A stretch of 64,000 nucleotides of DNA from Ziziphus jujuba (Eukaryota > Streptophyta > Magnoliopsida > Rosales > Rhamnaceae): NCBI RefSeq assembly GCF_031755915.1, contig NC_083382.1, positions 15,079,501 to 15,143,500 on the forward strand, written 5' to 3'. Positions within the stretch are counted from its first letter, which is position 1. Each line of letters starts with the position of its first letter. Positions 36,085-48,368 of this stretch are shown one piece after another. Both the position numbers and the translations under genes were made by a program. The notes under the pieces were generated by a model that did not search any database, was not told where the DNA came from, and saw nothing but the letters and a program-made list of their open reading frames with translations.

Positions 36085-36530
36085 ATGAAGAAAGCAAACT
36101 TGGTGTTCATTCCCTTTCCATTTCCAAGCCACCTTACACCAGCAATCGAGCTGGCAAAATTCATTGTCAAACGCAATGATCTTCTTTCCATTACAATCAT
36201 CCTCACGAACCACCCCCTCACATAGCTTCCTCCCCCATGCCAGATCGTATCTGTTTCGTCCTACTTCCATATGATTAGATGATATCTCCTCAAACCAATC
36301 CCAAACTCACATGAGCTTATTCTTGGAGCATCAAAAAACCCATGTCAAAAATGTTCTTGCCAGTCTTATCCAATTTTCTAAGGAAGTTGATCATCATCAC
36401 GACTCACCGCCATCGCAACTGATTGGATTCATGTTCGACATTGCGTGTTCATCCATGATAGACATGGCTTATGAATTTGGTGTTCCTACATATATGTTTT
36501 CCACGATGAGTTTAGGGTTCATAAAGCTTT
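35461..36530 (+). repeat. Segmental duplication, copy 1 (partner ~59240-60250)
   Basis: Shared order: 'aataaatagaccaa', a 'tttggcaaaa-cttatata' block, the leader 'tcatttggtcatctcagt' and the UGT71 start region. The match extends into the coding part, up to where element D truncates the partner. Confidence 0.8.
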
Positions 36531-38550
36531 TGTTCCACCTCCAAACGCTTCATGATGAGCATAACATAGACTTAACCGAGTTGACGAATGACTCAGAAGT
36601 TGAGTTAGTCTTGCCGAGTTTTGCCAACGTTGTTCCTAGTAGTGTCTTGCCTATTTTTGTTACGGACCACGTTGTGTTCTCCTTCTTTCTCAATCAACTG
36701 AGAAATATTGGAGAATTAGCAAAAGGTTTTATTATAAACACTTCCATCGAGTTGGAATCACATGTGATCAGCTCTATGTTTAATGCTAGTTTGCCTACCA
36801 TTTATCTTGTGGGACCCATACTAAATGTGGTGAGTGATGATGATGACAACAACGACAGGGAATTGATCAAGTGGCTTGATGATCAGCCCACATCATCTAC
36901 AGTGTTCCTATGCTTCAGGAACATGGGGGCTTCAATGAGGCTGAAGTAATAGAGATTGCAAAAAAACACTATAGGGTCCCATTTGTGTGGTCTTTGCATC
37001 ACCATTCATCAAGTGGCTCCATGGATTGAGTAGAGGCTATGATCAATGAGTTTTCTCAATCGGATGGCTGCGATGGGAAAGACCATAGGCTGGGCTTTAC
37101 ATGTGGCAATACTATCCTACTCTGCAATAGGAGGGTTTATGTCACATTGTGGGTGGAATTGTATACCTGTTATTTAGGTCATGATACCAACTTGAAAACA
37201 ACAAGAAGTTAATGGCTTTGGATTTATCATAAACAAGTTCGGATCAAATTCGGACTAATCCATTTAATGCGATTAATAAACGTATCAGTTTCCGTTTACC
37301 TGCTTAATCCGAAATTGATTTAAATTGACCTGTTTAATTTAGTGTGTCAATTTCGGTTGACCCATTTAACTCAAAATTGATCTAAATTGATTCATTTAAC
37401 TAAACGTGTCAATTTAATCTGATATGATTATAATCCATTTAAATTTATATTAAATTTACCATTAATAAATCTTTAACTAATACATTCTTATTATTAAATA
37501 TCAAACTTATTTAAGGTTGCATTATTAATTTTCTTTTATTAATTAAAATAAAAAATAAAAATCATTAAAATAATATTTGTTTACTTAAATATAATATGTT
37601 TAATACATATATGAATTTATGGACACCAAAAAAAAAATTAATATGCCTAAGAGTATTGGAGATGTAGAAAATTTAAAACATAATTATTAACAAAAAAAAA
37701 TTTATATCATTTTTAAAAAGTAGTATTAGGTTTATTGTATGTATATATATTTAACTATTATATGAGATTGTTATATTATCATATCATATGTTATATTATT
37801 GTAAAGTTGTAACTATAATTATACGGTTTTACATATATATATATATATATATATATTAATTTTGGATTAATTAATGACTAAATTATTTTCATTTTATATG
37901 AAATAATTAATTTAAATAAAATAATTTTTTGAATTGGATAAATTTCGTGTAAACGGACTAATTTTGTGTAAATGGGTCAATTTTGTGTAAACGAGCCAAT
38001 TTCGTACAAACAGGTTAATTTCATGTAAACGGATTATGTTGACCAAAATTGACCTATTTAATAAACAGGTTATACAGATCATGTCAGATTATCTATTTAT
38101 TAAACGGGTCATGTTCGGGTTGAATATTTCTGAAGCGATTAATAAATGGGTTGGGATTAAGTTAAGCAATTTTGACACGATTAATAAACAGATTGAAACG
38201 AACACAACATAATAATACGAATTGCCACCCATATACTTGAGAGCTAATGATTTAGGGTGCCAATTGCCACATGGCCACTATATGGGGAGCAATAGCTAAA
38301 TGCATTTGAGATCGTAAAAGAGTCAAGATTAGCGATGGAGGTTAAGCTAGACTACTAGATGAATCTTGAAGGTGAGAATGATCAAGTGGTTGTAGGGGCC
38401 CAAAAGATTGAGTTAGGGATCAGAAAGGTGATGGAGCATGATAGCGATGTTAGGAAGAGAGTAAAGGAGATTAGTGAAAATGGCAAGAAGGTGTTGATGG
38501 ATGGTGGATCTTCATACTTTTCATTAGGCCACCAAAAAAAAATGCCATAG
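36085..38550 (+). pseudogene. UGT71-type glycosyltransferase pseudogene, split by a mobile element
   Basis: ATG 36085 opens a UGT71-like N-terminus ('MKKANLVFIPFPFPSH', His16 at the catalytic position; 'LSITIII'). A stop arrives after ~45 codons. The longest open part, 36311-36949, covers the acceptor-binding half ('AYEFGVPTYMFSTMS', 'GFIINTSIELESHVI', 'IYLVGPILNV', 'VFLCF'). After a frameshift, 'FVWSLHHHS' and the PSPG box to '[10 protein letters not shown]' (~37160) follow. A 1.07-kb insertion (37165-38230) then cuts the PSPG box. It resumes at ~38231 ('VPIATWPLYGEQ', with two stops before it) and finishes with '[11 protein letters not shown]' and '[12 protein letters not shown]' at 38550. 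The family glucosylates flavonoids, terpenoids or ABA-related small molecules. This copy cannot. Confidence 0.88.
37165..38230. mobile_element. Non-autonomous inverted-repeat element, copy 1 (hAT-like)
   Basis: ~1066 bp, inserted between the two halves of the UGT71 PSPG box. Homologous along its length to 57720-58783. Right end '...acgaattgccaccc'; the left end is more diverged ('ctgttatttaggtcatgata'). Internal sequence is rich in permuted words such as 'cgtgtcaa', 'taaacgggtc' and 'tttgtgtaaac', as in plant elements ending in GGGTGGCAA. No coding capacity, and no clear target duplication. Confidence 0.72.
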
Positions 38551-39007
38551 GTCACCAATCTCTATTTACTCTTTATAGATATTTTTCAAGTTTTATTTTT
38601 AATTAATTTGCTTTTACCAAATAATATTTTGAAAAGTCATAAGCTTCCATATTTATATATTTACATATATATATTTTCAACCAAAAAAAAGAAAAAAATT
38701 TGTCTTTTTCTTGAAAGACTTAAAGCGAGATTTATGGAATAAATTTATAAACATTTCACAATTTCTTAATTTCTTTTTATATTGTAATTTTTCCTTTTTA
38801 TGTCATTATTTTTCGAGGACTACTAGGAAAGATGTCATTATTTTTGTATTGTCAAACGATTTGGTATTCTATTACCAAAAAAAAAAAATGATTTGGTATT
38901 CTAAATCTTGTAAATTATTTCACAAAACAAAAATTACCATTAAGTTTCTCTCTCTATATATATATAGAAATAGTATAACGCAGAAAATAGAATGAAAATG
39001 GAAAGCC
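38551..39007. other. AT-rich spacer
   Basis: No gene recognised between the UGT71 pseudogene end and the CAACT duplication preceding element C. Confidence 0.6.
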
Positions 39008-39012
39008 CAACT

Positions 39013-40465
39013 TGATGAGACTCTGTCCGCACCTGCACAACCAACAACCTGCTAGGGTGCTAATCCAATACAGATGAAATCTGGGCCGATCACTTGAGCT
39101 CAAGCAAAGAAATTTAAGGATAACCTGATTGTCTTTATATATGGAGTTATCAATTCTCAAAGGGCTTGTCCATGCCTGAAGATACAAAGCATGTTTTAAG
39201 CATCCAAGTGGTGAAGGTTGATACGTATCCGGGCAGCTGTTTCGTGAAAATATGGACTCCGGGTAGCAAGAAATAGTTCCAACGCTTCATGGATTCAATG
39301 AATATCATTAGAGGACATGGAATTCAGCCAAGGCAGAATCAAAAGTATCTAAAATGGGCTTATACGGACAACATATCAATTTGGCCAAAAATGTGATGTT
39401 TAGCCGCTGACTTTGACTGTTCTTCTTATTCAAGCAAGTTTGACTTATTCCAATCAAGAGGCAGCATCCTACATGGCATATGAAAGCTGATTTATAGTCC
39501 AAACAAGCTGGAGATTGGTCAAAGAGAGCTTAGTTAAAAAGATAGTCAAATAGTTTCCTAATTTGACTTTGACTTTTTGTTTTAGGAAATTAGTTGTTCA
39601 TTTGGTTTCTATTTATTTATTTGCTGGACAAATCAACGTAGAAAATTTATTATTTTATTATTTTCATTGTAAGTTAATTAATTTCTAATTCAAAATAAAG
39701 AGATTAATTAATCAAAATTAAATTAGGAAAGGAGAGAGAAAATTTGACCAAGCTTACTTTCCTAATCCTTTTGGCCAGTTTTGTCCTAGGTTTTTAGGTT
39801 TTGTTTTTGTGACTCTAGCCTATTTAAGGTATTATTTTTTAAGAAGAACACACCCTCAATAAAATTCAAAAAATTAATTGTGAGATAGAATTCTCTTTGT
39901 TCTCTTTGAACACCTAAAACATCATTGGAGAGTGAGTGTTAGTTTTGACTTATCAATAGGATAAGCATCACCTATTGTGGCACTCTATCTCATATGCATT
40001 GAGAATGTTAGGTTGAGCATGCCCCTAGAAATTCTTAGATTTCTTGCAATATGAGATTTACTTCTCATTCCCCATTGTTATTAGTTTCTATGAGTAATAA
40101 CCTAGGTCCAGTCAACTAGGAAGGAGGATGTGCCAAAAAGAAAATGGAATAAAGCTTCCTAACAAGCAGAATGGTATCAATTTAAAGAACAGGTCAGGTC
40201 TAGAGTTCACCGATCATTATAAATAGATACATACTTATTCTTGGCTGAATCCTCCTTAACTCTTCCTACTTTTTAGCTTCCAGATTTCGATCAATCAGTG
40301 AACAGTAGAAAGAATTCCATAGACACAAGTGAAAGATCTTCATTATACCAAGGTTTCTAATCACAGATTAGCTAGGGTTTAAGGTTTCCATAAGAACTTG
40401 AACTTAATTGAGATCCGGGCTAATATAATACAGGTTTAGGCGCAAGTTGACCTAGGTTCATATCA
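39013..40465 (+). repeat. LTR1 of composite locus (with 356-bp insert)
   Basis: Starts 'tgatgagactctgtccgcac', ends 'aggttcatatca'. It is ~1.1 kb of family LTR plus an extra 356 bp at 39981-40336. It is followed directly by the primer-binding site 'tttgatatcagagctcag' at 40466. Confidence 0.9.
39981..40336. other. 356-bp insertion inside LTR1
   Basis: The LTR reads 'cacctattgtgg' then this extra segment, then 'tcttcattatacc'. The other LTRs (44570-44600, 53510-53540) pass straight through that site. Ends are 'cactctatctc' and 'cacaagtgaaaga'. No inverted repeats, poly-A tail or coding capacity were seen, and its origin is unknown. Confidence 0.75.
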
Positions 40466-40483
40466 TTTGATATCAGAGCTCAG
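40466..40483 (+). promoter_or_regulatory. Primer-binding site, element C
   Basis: 'tttgatatcagagctcag' abuts LTR1 and matches the initiator-Met tRNA complement (TGGTATCAGAGC) except at one base. Confidence 0.8.
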
Positions 40484-41619
40484 ATTTTGTTAAAGTTTTA
40501 TCTATCTTATTTGTTTTATTTTTGTTTTGTGTTACTCTACAATTTTACCATTAGGTTAAGGTTGCTTCTATCATCATACACGTTCTGCATATTAAAAAAA
40601 ACAAATCATTCATAACCAAAATTAGGTTTCCTTGTTTTACTGTATTTTTGCTTCCTAGTTTGTTAGTTGTTTTTCATCTTTGTTCTTAGTAATTTAGTTT
40701 ATTGTTGATTCTTTTTTGCTGTTTTGATCTTAATTATTTGCATTCATACGTTCAAGAGAAAAAAAAAAAAGAGGGGGGTTTGCAACAGCAAATATAAGTT
40801 TACAAAATTTGTAAGTTTGAACTTTGTTGGTCACGAGTTTGGTGGAATTTTGGTGTTGGAATTTACAATTTTGTTGTTAATTCTTGCTATTACAGTTAAG
40901 TGAATATTTTGTGAGTAAAAGAAAAAAAAAAAAAAAAGAAAATCCAAAGAAAAAAAAAGTTAGAAGTCCAATTTTTATTGAATTTGGAGTTTGAATTTGT
41001 TTGCTGGAAATTTGTTGGAGCTGCTGAATTATTGTTTATTTACTCAATATTTGTGGTTGCTGGAAATTTATTCTTGCTGCTGTATATTTAAATTTTGGGT
41101 GCTAAATTATTAGATTAAAATTAGTTAAAGGATTTGACACAAAAACTTAAATTACAAAGAAAAACAACCAATAACTATCCTATATTTTTGTTCAATTTGA
41201 TTCTTGTTCGTGTTTGAATTCCTTTCTCTATATTTTATCCTCGAATTATTGGTTCATTCATACTCTTGACAGCTTTTATTTCATTCCAAAAATTTGCATG
41301 TTGATTTACCTTGTTTTTGCTTAGAAAAGCCGAGAATAGGCATTTTCATTCTACTCAGTATTTGATTGATTTAGTTGCTCTTTTATTGATAAGTTTAAAT
41401 TAAGGTACACTTGTGATCTAGTTTTTGTTTAAGTGTGTTTTAACTAGAACTTTGAGTTAATTATTTAAGTGAAAAAAGGCAAGATGTGTGTGAGCTTAAA
41501 AGAGGGTCAAAAGCCGAAACTAGTGTGCAAACACGAGTGTTGAGACCTTGTTTATGTAAAACACGTAAGGGAGTGATTTTGGTGAGGTTCTATTTTATTT
41601 TTGTGTTATTCATACTAAC
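40484..41619 (+). other. Element C untranslated leader
   Basis: Non-coding leader of ~1.1 kb with A-rich tracts (40759, 40920, 40950). Near its end is the conserved gag-leader motif. Confidence 0.7.
41497..41540 (+). promoter_or_regulatory. Conserved gag-leader motif, element C copy
   Basis: Core 'GTCAAAAGCCGAAACTAGTG' followed by 'caaacacgagtg', ~80 bases before the gag ATG. Also present in elements B, D, E and F. Confidence 0.55.
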
Positions 41620-43860
41620 ATGGCATATTCAAGGGTGAGAAAAGGAGATGTACCATTAAGAATTAATGAAGAGGAATCCGTAGGATTCAAAGGTGATTCC
41701 TAAGCTTCGGGGAGTGGAGGTGAGCACACGAACATGAGGGCGGTCATGGAGCAATTACAACCAATGAATGCTCACTTTGATCACCTAGATCAAAAGATAG
41801 ACAGGTTAGAAACATCACAAGGTGGGTCGAATCCAAGTTTAGATGTACATGATGGCTGAGGTCGAGGTCGAGGAGGTCGTGATCGACCTAGAGAGGAATT
41901 CAAGGAAGGTAACTTTGGAGATGATTTTGAAGATGGAGTAGATGATACTTTTGCTTACCAAAGAAGGCCAATCCGTGGGACACTAGCAAGGAATGAGGAT
42001 GATGATTTTGGAAATATTAAGGTCAACATACCACCTTTCATGGGAAAAAATGATCCAGAGGCTTACCTAGAGTGAGAGGAGTGAATGGAGATGATATTCA
42101 ATTGTCATAAATATTCGGAGACTAAGAAGGTAAAAGTGGCAGCAATGGAATTTGGAAATTATACACTTCAATGGTGGACTAATGAGCAAAATACCCGAAG
42201 GAGAGTAGATGATTATTTGATTACTACTTAGCAATAAATTAAAAGAGCTATGAGGAAGCAATTTGTACCGACTCATTACCATAAGTTGCTACATCAAAGA
42301 CTTCAATCATTATCATAAGGTAGTAGGACTGTGAAGGATTTCTACAAAGAGATAGAGATGCTCACGATAAGATTAAGCATGAACAAAGAAAGAGAAGCAA
42401 ACATGGTACGGTTTCTAGGTGGGTGGAATTGAGAGATAGCCAATCAATTGGAATTACAACAATATGTGGAATTAGAAGAGATGTTGCATGTGGCTATCGA
42501 ACTTGAGAACCAATTCAAGAGGGAGGGCACAAGCACATGGTTTAGAGGAGTTACAAACAGCGGGAGGTCACATCCAAGTGCTTGAAGAAGCAATCCCGTC
42601 TATAATTCAAAGCCAATATCGAAGCAAGGTGAGGAGAGCACCAATCGACCAAGGAGAGGTGGTAGGCCTAAACCTACTAAACCTTCAAGAACTAGGGATA
42701 TTGTTTGCTTTAAGTGCCAGGGCTGAGGACATATTGCCAACCAATGCCCAAACCGAAGAATCATGGTGTTGAAGGACAATGGCAAGTTGGAATCCGACAG
42801 TGATGAAGCTAAAATTGAGTTCGACCATGAAGAGGAAGAAATTGAAGATGAAACCGAAACCTGAAAGGCTTCAAATGCCCAATTAAGCTTGGTGGCAAGC
42901 AGAGTGTTGACTGTATGCAAGGATGAAGATCAAATTCAAAGAGAAAATATTTTCCATACCATATGTGAAATCTAAGGTAACATTTGTAGCATGATAATTG
43001 ATAGTGGAAGTTGTGCTAATGTAATTGGTAATATTGTGGTTGAGAAATTAGGATTAACAACCATTAAACATCCCAAACCATATAGATTACAATGGCTTAA
43101 TGATAGTGAAGAGATGAAAGTTAACAAACAAGCCAAAATAAAATTCAGCATTGATAAATATGTGGATGTTGTATTGTGATCTTGTTTCCATGCATGCTGG
43201 CCATATTTTGTTGGAGAGACCATGGTAATTTGATAAAGACACAATACATTATGGAAGAGAGAATGCTATTGTTTTTAAATTCAAGGGAAAGAAGATTAAG
43301 TTGGAGCCATTACCTCGAACGGAAGTGTTCAAATATCAACTTCAAATGCAACAAAGGAGGGAGATCGAACTGCTTAAGGACAAAGTAAGCATGGTAACCA
43401 CAGTTTCACCATCCATCCAAGAGGGTAGGTTCGAACTTACTGTCCAAGGTAAGTATTTTAAACGCAATTGTGAGGGGAAACATAATGACAAAGCTAAGAG
43501 TGAGAAAAAGATTGAAAAAGCCGAGAGTGAGGGAAAAAGAGTGAGATCCATGAGTGAGAAAGAAAAAGAAAGGAAAGACAAAAAAAAGAAACTTTTTTAT
43601 TTTAACTTAGGTGAGCTTAAAAAGGCATTTGTGAGTAATAAACCTATGTTGGTCATGATTTACAAATATGCTTATTTAAAGATGCCTTTGTTGTATAGAA
43701 CTTCATCTGCATTGTTAAAAGCTTTATTTAGTAGAAATTTAAAATTTTAGGAGAGATTATTTGCTAACTTTAGAAAGTGTGATTTTTGTAAAGATAAACT
43801 AGAATTTTTTGTGATAGTATTTGACTGAGATTGGGTTTGGTTGCACTTGAGAAAGAATTT
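41620..43860 (+). pseudogene. Element C gag-protease with deletion-derived pol remnant
   Basis: ATG 41620. Gag blocks: 'LRINEEESVGFKGDS', 'NIKVNIPPFMGKNDPEAYL', 'FVPTHYHKLLHQRLQSLS', then zinc knuckle 'CFKCQG*GHIANQC' (a stop replaces one residue, metal ligands intact). The protease at ~42989-43200 has 'MIIDSGSCANVIGN'. A Lys/Glu-rich linker (43490-43600) follows. Next comes a shortened remnant in which the sequence after 'YAYLK' jumps to the RT palm/thumb ('LFANFRKCDFC', ~43755-43790), and within ~40 bases to the integrase C-terminal 'DWVWLHLRK' (~43830-43850). RT core, RNase H and integrase core are absent. Many stops. Confidence 0.86.
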
Positions 43861-43869
43861 TCATTAATC

Positions 43870-44713
43870 CGCTTCAAAACATGAAAATGTCCATAATCCA
43901 ACCAAAGCAGAATCAAAAGCATCTAAAATGGGCTTGTACAGACAGCTAGTAAATTTGGACGAAAATGTGTTGTTTAGCCGCTAGCTTTGACCTTACTTCT
44001 TGTTCAAGCAAGGTTGACTTATTCCAATCAGGGGCAACGTGTGGGAATCATTACTAATCATATTTAGCATCCTACATGGCATATGGAAGCTGATTTGGAG
44101 TTCAAACAAGCTGGATATTGGTCAAAGATACCTTAGTGGTCAAACTAGTCAACCAGTTTCCTAATTTGATTTTGATTTTTGTTTAGGAAATTAGTCTTTT
44201 GTTTGCTTTCTATTTATTTATTTGCCGGACAAATCAACTTAGAAAAGTTATTATTTTATTATTTTCATTGTAAATTAATTAATTTCTATTTCAAAATTAA
44301 GGAATTAATTAATCCAAATTAGATTAGGAAAGGAGGTGATTTTCGGCCATCATTAGGTTTCCTATTCTATGTGACCGGTTTTACCTAGTTAATTAGGGTT
44401 TTATTTTGTAACTTTTTAGCCTATTTAAGGGCTTGTTTTACCAATAATATTCAGTATATTATTCATCTAGAAAATTATTTGTGAGATTGAATTCTCCTTG
44501 CTCTCTTTGAGTACCTAAAACACCATTAGTGAATGAGTATTTTAGTTTTGACTTATCAATAAGATATCCATCACCTATTGTAGTGTCTTCAATATACCAA
44601 GGTTTCTAATCACAGGTTGGTTAGGGGTTAAGGTGACCATTAGAACTTAAACATAATTAGATCTGGGCTAATATAATACAGGTTTAGGTGCAGGTCGCCC
44701 TAAGTTCATATCA
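43870..44713 (+). repeat. LTR2 shared by elements C and E, 5'-truncated
   Basis: Corresponds to the LTR from its middle ('catgaaaatgtccataatcc', equivalent to 'catgaagaggacatggaatcc' at ~48664) to its end 'gttcatatca' at 44713. It serves as 3' LTR of C and 5' LTR of E. The missing 5' ~300 bases were lost together with C's polypurine tract. Confidence 0.82.
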
Positions 44714-45874
44714 TTTAGTATTAGAGCTAAATTTTGTTCTGGTTTGATCTATATTTATTTGCTTTATTTTTCTTTGTGTCAATCTGCAATTTTAGCATTA
44801 GATTGAGGTTGCTTCTATCATCATACACGTTCTGCATATTGAAAAAAAAAAAAAAAACATTGCTAGTTAGATTAGGTTTCCTTGCTTTACCGTATTTTTG
44901 CTTCCTAATTTGTTGGTTGATTTTCATTATTGTTCTTAGTAATTTAGTTTATTGTTGATTTTTCTTTGCTATTTTGATCTTAAATATTTGCATTCATAAA
45001 TTCAAAAAAAAAATGTATTTGTGGCAACATATATAGATTTACCCCAAAAAAAAAAATTGCAAATTTGTATTTTGTTATTGGTGGTCACGGGTTTGGTGAA
45101 TTTTTATTGTTGGAATTGCAAGGTGGGTGTTAATTCTTATTATTTCAGTTGAGTTGATATTCGGTGAGTAAAAAAAAAAAGATAAAAAGAAGAAGAAAAT
45201 ATGAATAAAAAAAAAAAAGAAAAAAAACTGCACAAAAAAGTCGGTTGTTGCATTTAGAGTTTGGAATTTTGTTTCCTGGAAAATTGTAATATTTGGAGTT
45301 GCTAGGAATTTATTTTACTGCTGGAAATTTGAATTTTTGGTGCTTAAATTATTTGGATTAAAATTAATTAAAAGAATTGATATAAAACTTGAATTACAAA
45401 GAACAACGACCAACAACCATTATAAATATATATATATATATATAATTTTTTCCAATTGATTCTTGTTTAAGTTTGAATTTCTTTCTCTAAAATTTTATTC
45501 TTGAATTCTTAATTTCTTACCATCTAGTCCATTTCTTATTGATTCCAAAATTTTATTGTAAATGGCCTTATTTTTACTTAGAAAAGCTGAGAATTAGGTG
45601 TTTAAAACTCACTTGGTATTGCTTACTTTTTTACTACTGTTTTGTTGATAAGTTTAATTAAAACATACTTGTGATCTAATTGCTGTTTTGTGGGTGTTTT
45701 AATTACTTTGAGATAATTCTTTGAGTAGAAAAAGATAAGAGTGTGTGAGCCTAAAAGAGGGTCAAAAGCCGAAACTAATGTACAAACACGAGTGTTGAGA
45801 CCTTGTTTGAGTGAAACATGTAACAGAGTGAATTTGGTGAGTTCCTATATTATTTTTATGATATTTATACTAAT
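44714..45874 (+). other. Element E primer-binding site and leader
   Basis: A decayed primer-binding site 'tttagtattagagct' starts at 44714. The leader is homologous to that of C, with A-rich tracts at ~44840, 45170 and 45210, and carries the conserved motif at 45750-45796. Confidence 0.72.
45750..45796 (+). promoter_or_regulatory. Conserved gag-leader motif, element E copy
   Basis: Contains 'gtcaaaagccgaaactaatg' and 'caaacacgagtg' ~80-125 bases upstream of the gag ATG at 45875. Confidence 0.55.
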
Positions 45875-47840
45875 ATGGCAGATTCAAGGATGAGAAGAGG
45901 AGCAATACCATTGAGAATTAATGAAGAAGAGTCCGTAGGATTCAAAGAAGATTCCTGAGCTACAAGGGAGTGGTAAGGGTTGAGGGCTGTCTTGGAGCAA
46001 TTATAGCGGATGAATACTCAATTTAACCATATAAATCTAAGGATGGATAGATTATAAACATCCTAAGGAATGCCAAATACAAGGTTTGATGCTCATGGAG
46101 GCCGAGGTCGAGGTCAAGGAGGCTGACGACATCCTAGAGAGGAATTATGGGAAGGTAACTTTAAAGATGACTTGGAGGAGGAGTTTGATGAAAATTTTGC
46201 ACTCCAAGGAAGGTAAAACCATGGGAGATCAGCAAAGGATGAAGATGATGATCTTGGGAATATCAAGGTAAACATTCCACCTTTTATGGGAAAAAACAAT
46301 CCGGAAGCTTACTTGGAATGGGAAGAGCGAATGGAGATGATTTTTTACTATCACAACTATTCAGAAGCTAAGAAAGTTAAATTGACAGTAATGGAATTTT
46401 GAAACTATGCACTCCAATGGTGGACTAATGAGCAAAACACCCGAAGAAGAGTTGGTGATGACTTGATTACTACATGACAAATGAAAGGAGCCATGAAGAA
46501 GAGATTTGTACCATCACACTATCATAGGTTGCTACATCAAAAACTTCAATCTTTATCTCAAGGAAATAAGTCTGTGGAGGATTATTATAAGGAGATGGAG
46601 ATGCTTATGATGAGGTTAAGCATGAATGAAGATAGAAAAGCAACCATGGCAAGGTTTTTGGGTGGTTTGAATCGTGAGATAGCCAATCGACTAGAATTGC
46701 AACAATATGTGGAATTGGAGGAGATGTTGCATGTGGCTATTAAACTTGAACATCAATTCAAGAAGAGGGGTACAAGCTCACAGTTTAGAGGGGTTTCAAG
46801 CAGTGGGTGGACAAATTCATCTAGTTGGATAAGCAACCCCACATTCGAGCCAAGGCTAAAACCAAAGCAAGATGAAGGAAGTGTCATTTGGCCAAGGAAA
46901 GACAACCAAGTCGAACTTGTTCAAGCCCACAAATTTGAAGGTAAATCTTATCCTAAACCTTCAAGATCTAGAGAAATTGTTTGTTTTAAGTGCCAAGGAC
47001 AAGGACACATTGCCAATCTATGCCTGAATAGAAGAATCATGGTGCTGAAAGATAATGGTGAATTAGAATCCGAAAGTGAGGAAAGTGGGGGAGAGGCCAA
47101 ATTAGATGATGAAGAACGTGGAGGGGATGAGCATGAGGAATCCAAAACACTCCAACCTTCAAAGGCTTACTTGAGCTTAGTTGCAACGAGGGTCCTTACT
47201 ATATACAAAGATGATGATCAAATTCAAAGAGAGAACATCTTCTACACTCAATATGAAATTCAAGGTAACATATGTAGTATGATTATAGATAGTGGAAGTT
47301 ATGCAAATGTAATTAGTAGCATGGTAGTTTATAAAGGCTTAACAACCAATAAATATCCAGAACCATATAGATTACAATAGCTTAATGCTAGTGAAATTGA
47401 TGAAAGTAAATAAACAAGCCAAAGTAAAATTCAGCATAGATAAATATGTGGATGCTGTGTTATGTTGTGTGATGTTGTACCTATGCATGCTGGTCATATA
47501 TTGTTGGGGAGGCCATAACAATTTGATAAAGATGCCATATATTATGGGAGAGAGAACTCCATTGTTTTTAATTTTAAAGGTAAGAAGGTTAACCTTGAGC
47601 CATTGACCTTGAAGGAGGTTTTTAGAGATCAATTACAAATGCAACAAATAAAGGAAGCCAAGAGGCTCAAAGAGAAGACTAGTATGGCACCAACGGTTCA
47701 CCATCCATTCAAGAGGCAAAAGGTGAGCTTGCTGTCCAAGGTAAGTCCTCTAATGCCCAGGTTGAGTGGAAAAATTATAATAAATCCAAGAGTGAAGAAT
47801 TTGGTGCAAAAGCCAAGAGTGATGTAAAACCCATTGAATC
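45875..47840 (+). pseudogene. Element E gag-protease
   Basis: ATG 45875, with early stops. The stretch 46481-47380 is open for 299 codons: capsid C-terminal block ('FVPSHYHRLLHQKLQSLS', 'MARFLGGLNREIANR'), intact zinc knuckle 'CFKCQGQGHIANLC', an acidic Glu/Ser linker, and the protease with 'MIIDSGSYANVISS'. It then closes at 47380 inside the protease. Lys/Glu-rich coding follows to ~47890. It is the best preserved gag of the family in this window. Confidence 0.87.
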
Positions 47841-48368
47841 CGTGAGTGAGAAAGGAAAAGAAAGAAAAGAGAAGAAAAATAAAAAATTTTATCTTAGTTT
47901 TAGGGATGTTAATAAAGCCACTTTGAGTGAGAAACCATTGCTGGTCATGAATTATAAAGATGCTTATTTAAAACTATTTTTGTTGTATAAAACTTTATCT
48001 ACCTTGTTGAGAGCTTAACTTTGTGAAAATTTAAAAATTAGGAAGAGATTAGTTGCTAACTTTAAAAAGCGTAATTTTTGCCATAATGAGCATGTATTAT
48101 TAGATTTTATTGTGATAGTGTTTGAGCCAAAAGGTTTGGTTTGGTTGCACTTACGAAAGGAAAGGTTTCCAAAACAAAGAAAGTCAATGCTTATGCCACG
48201 TGTGGATGGACCTTTTCAAGTTTTGAAGCAGATTAACGAGAATGCCTACAAACTTGATTTAACAGGTGAGTACAATGTTAGTGCCACATTTAATGTTTCT
48301 AATTTATCTCCTTTTGCTTCAGGTGATGATCTTGATTTGAGGACAAATCCTTTTTAAGAGAAGGGGAA
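47841..48368 (+). pseudogene. Element E pol remnant and polypurine tract
   Basis: Shows the same two joins as C and F. After 'YKDAYLK' (~47957-47975) the frame passes to the RT segment '[12 protein letters not shown]' (~48040-48080), then at ~48110 to the integrase C-terminal domain. The latter is open at 48112-48357 ('[16 protein letters not shown]', '[17 protein letters not shown]', '[15 protein letters not shown]'). The polypurine tract 'gagaaggggaa' at 48358-48368 abuts LTR3. Confidence 0.85.

Noticed and set aside
38231..38550. C-terminal UGT71 open segment (38359-38550) as a separate small gene
   Set aside because: It is the 3' end of the split UGT71 pseudogene, in register with the family C-terminus.
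41885..47145. Plus- and minus-strand frames overlapping gag in other phases
   Set aside because: Phase shadows of gag and protease coding; the motifs occur only in the annotated frames.
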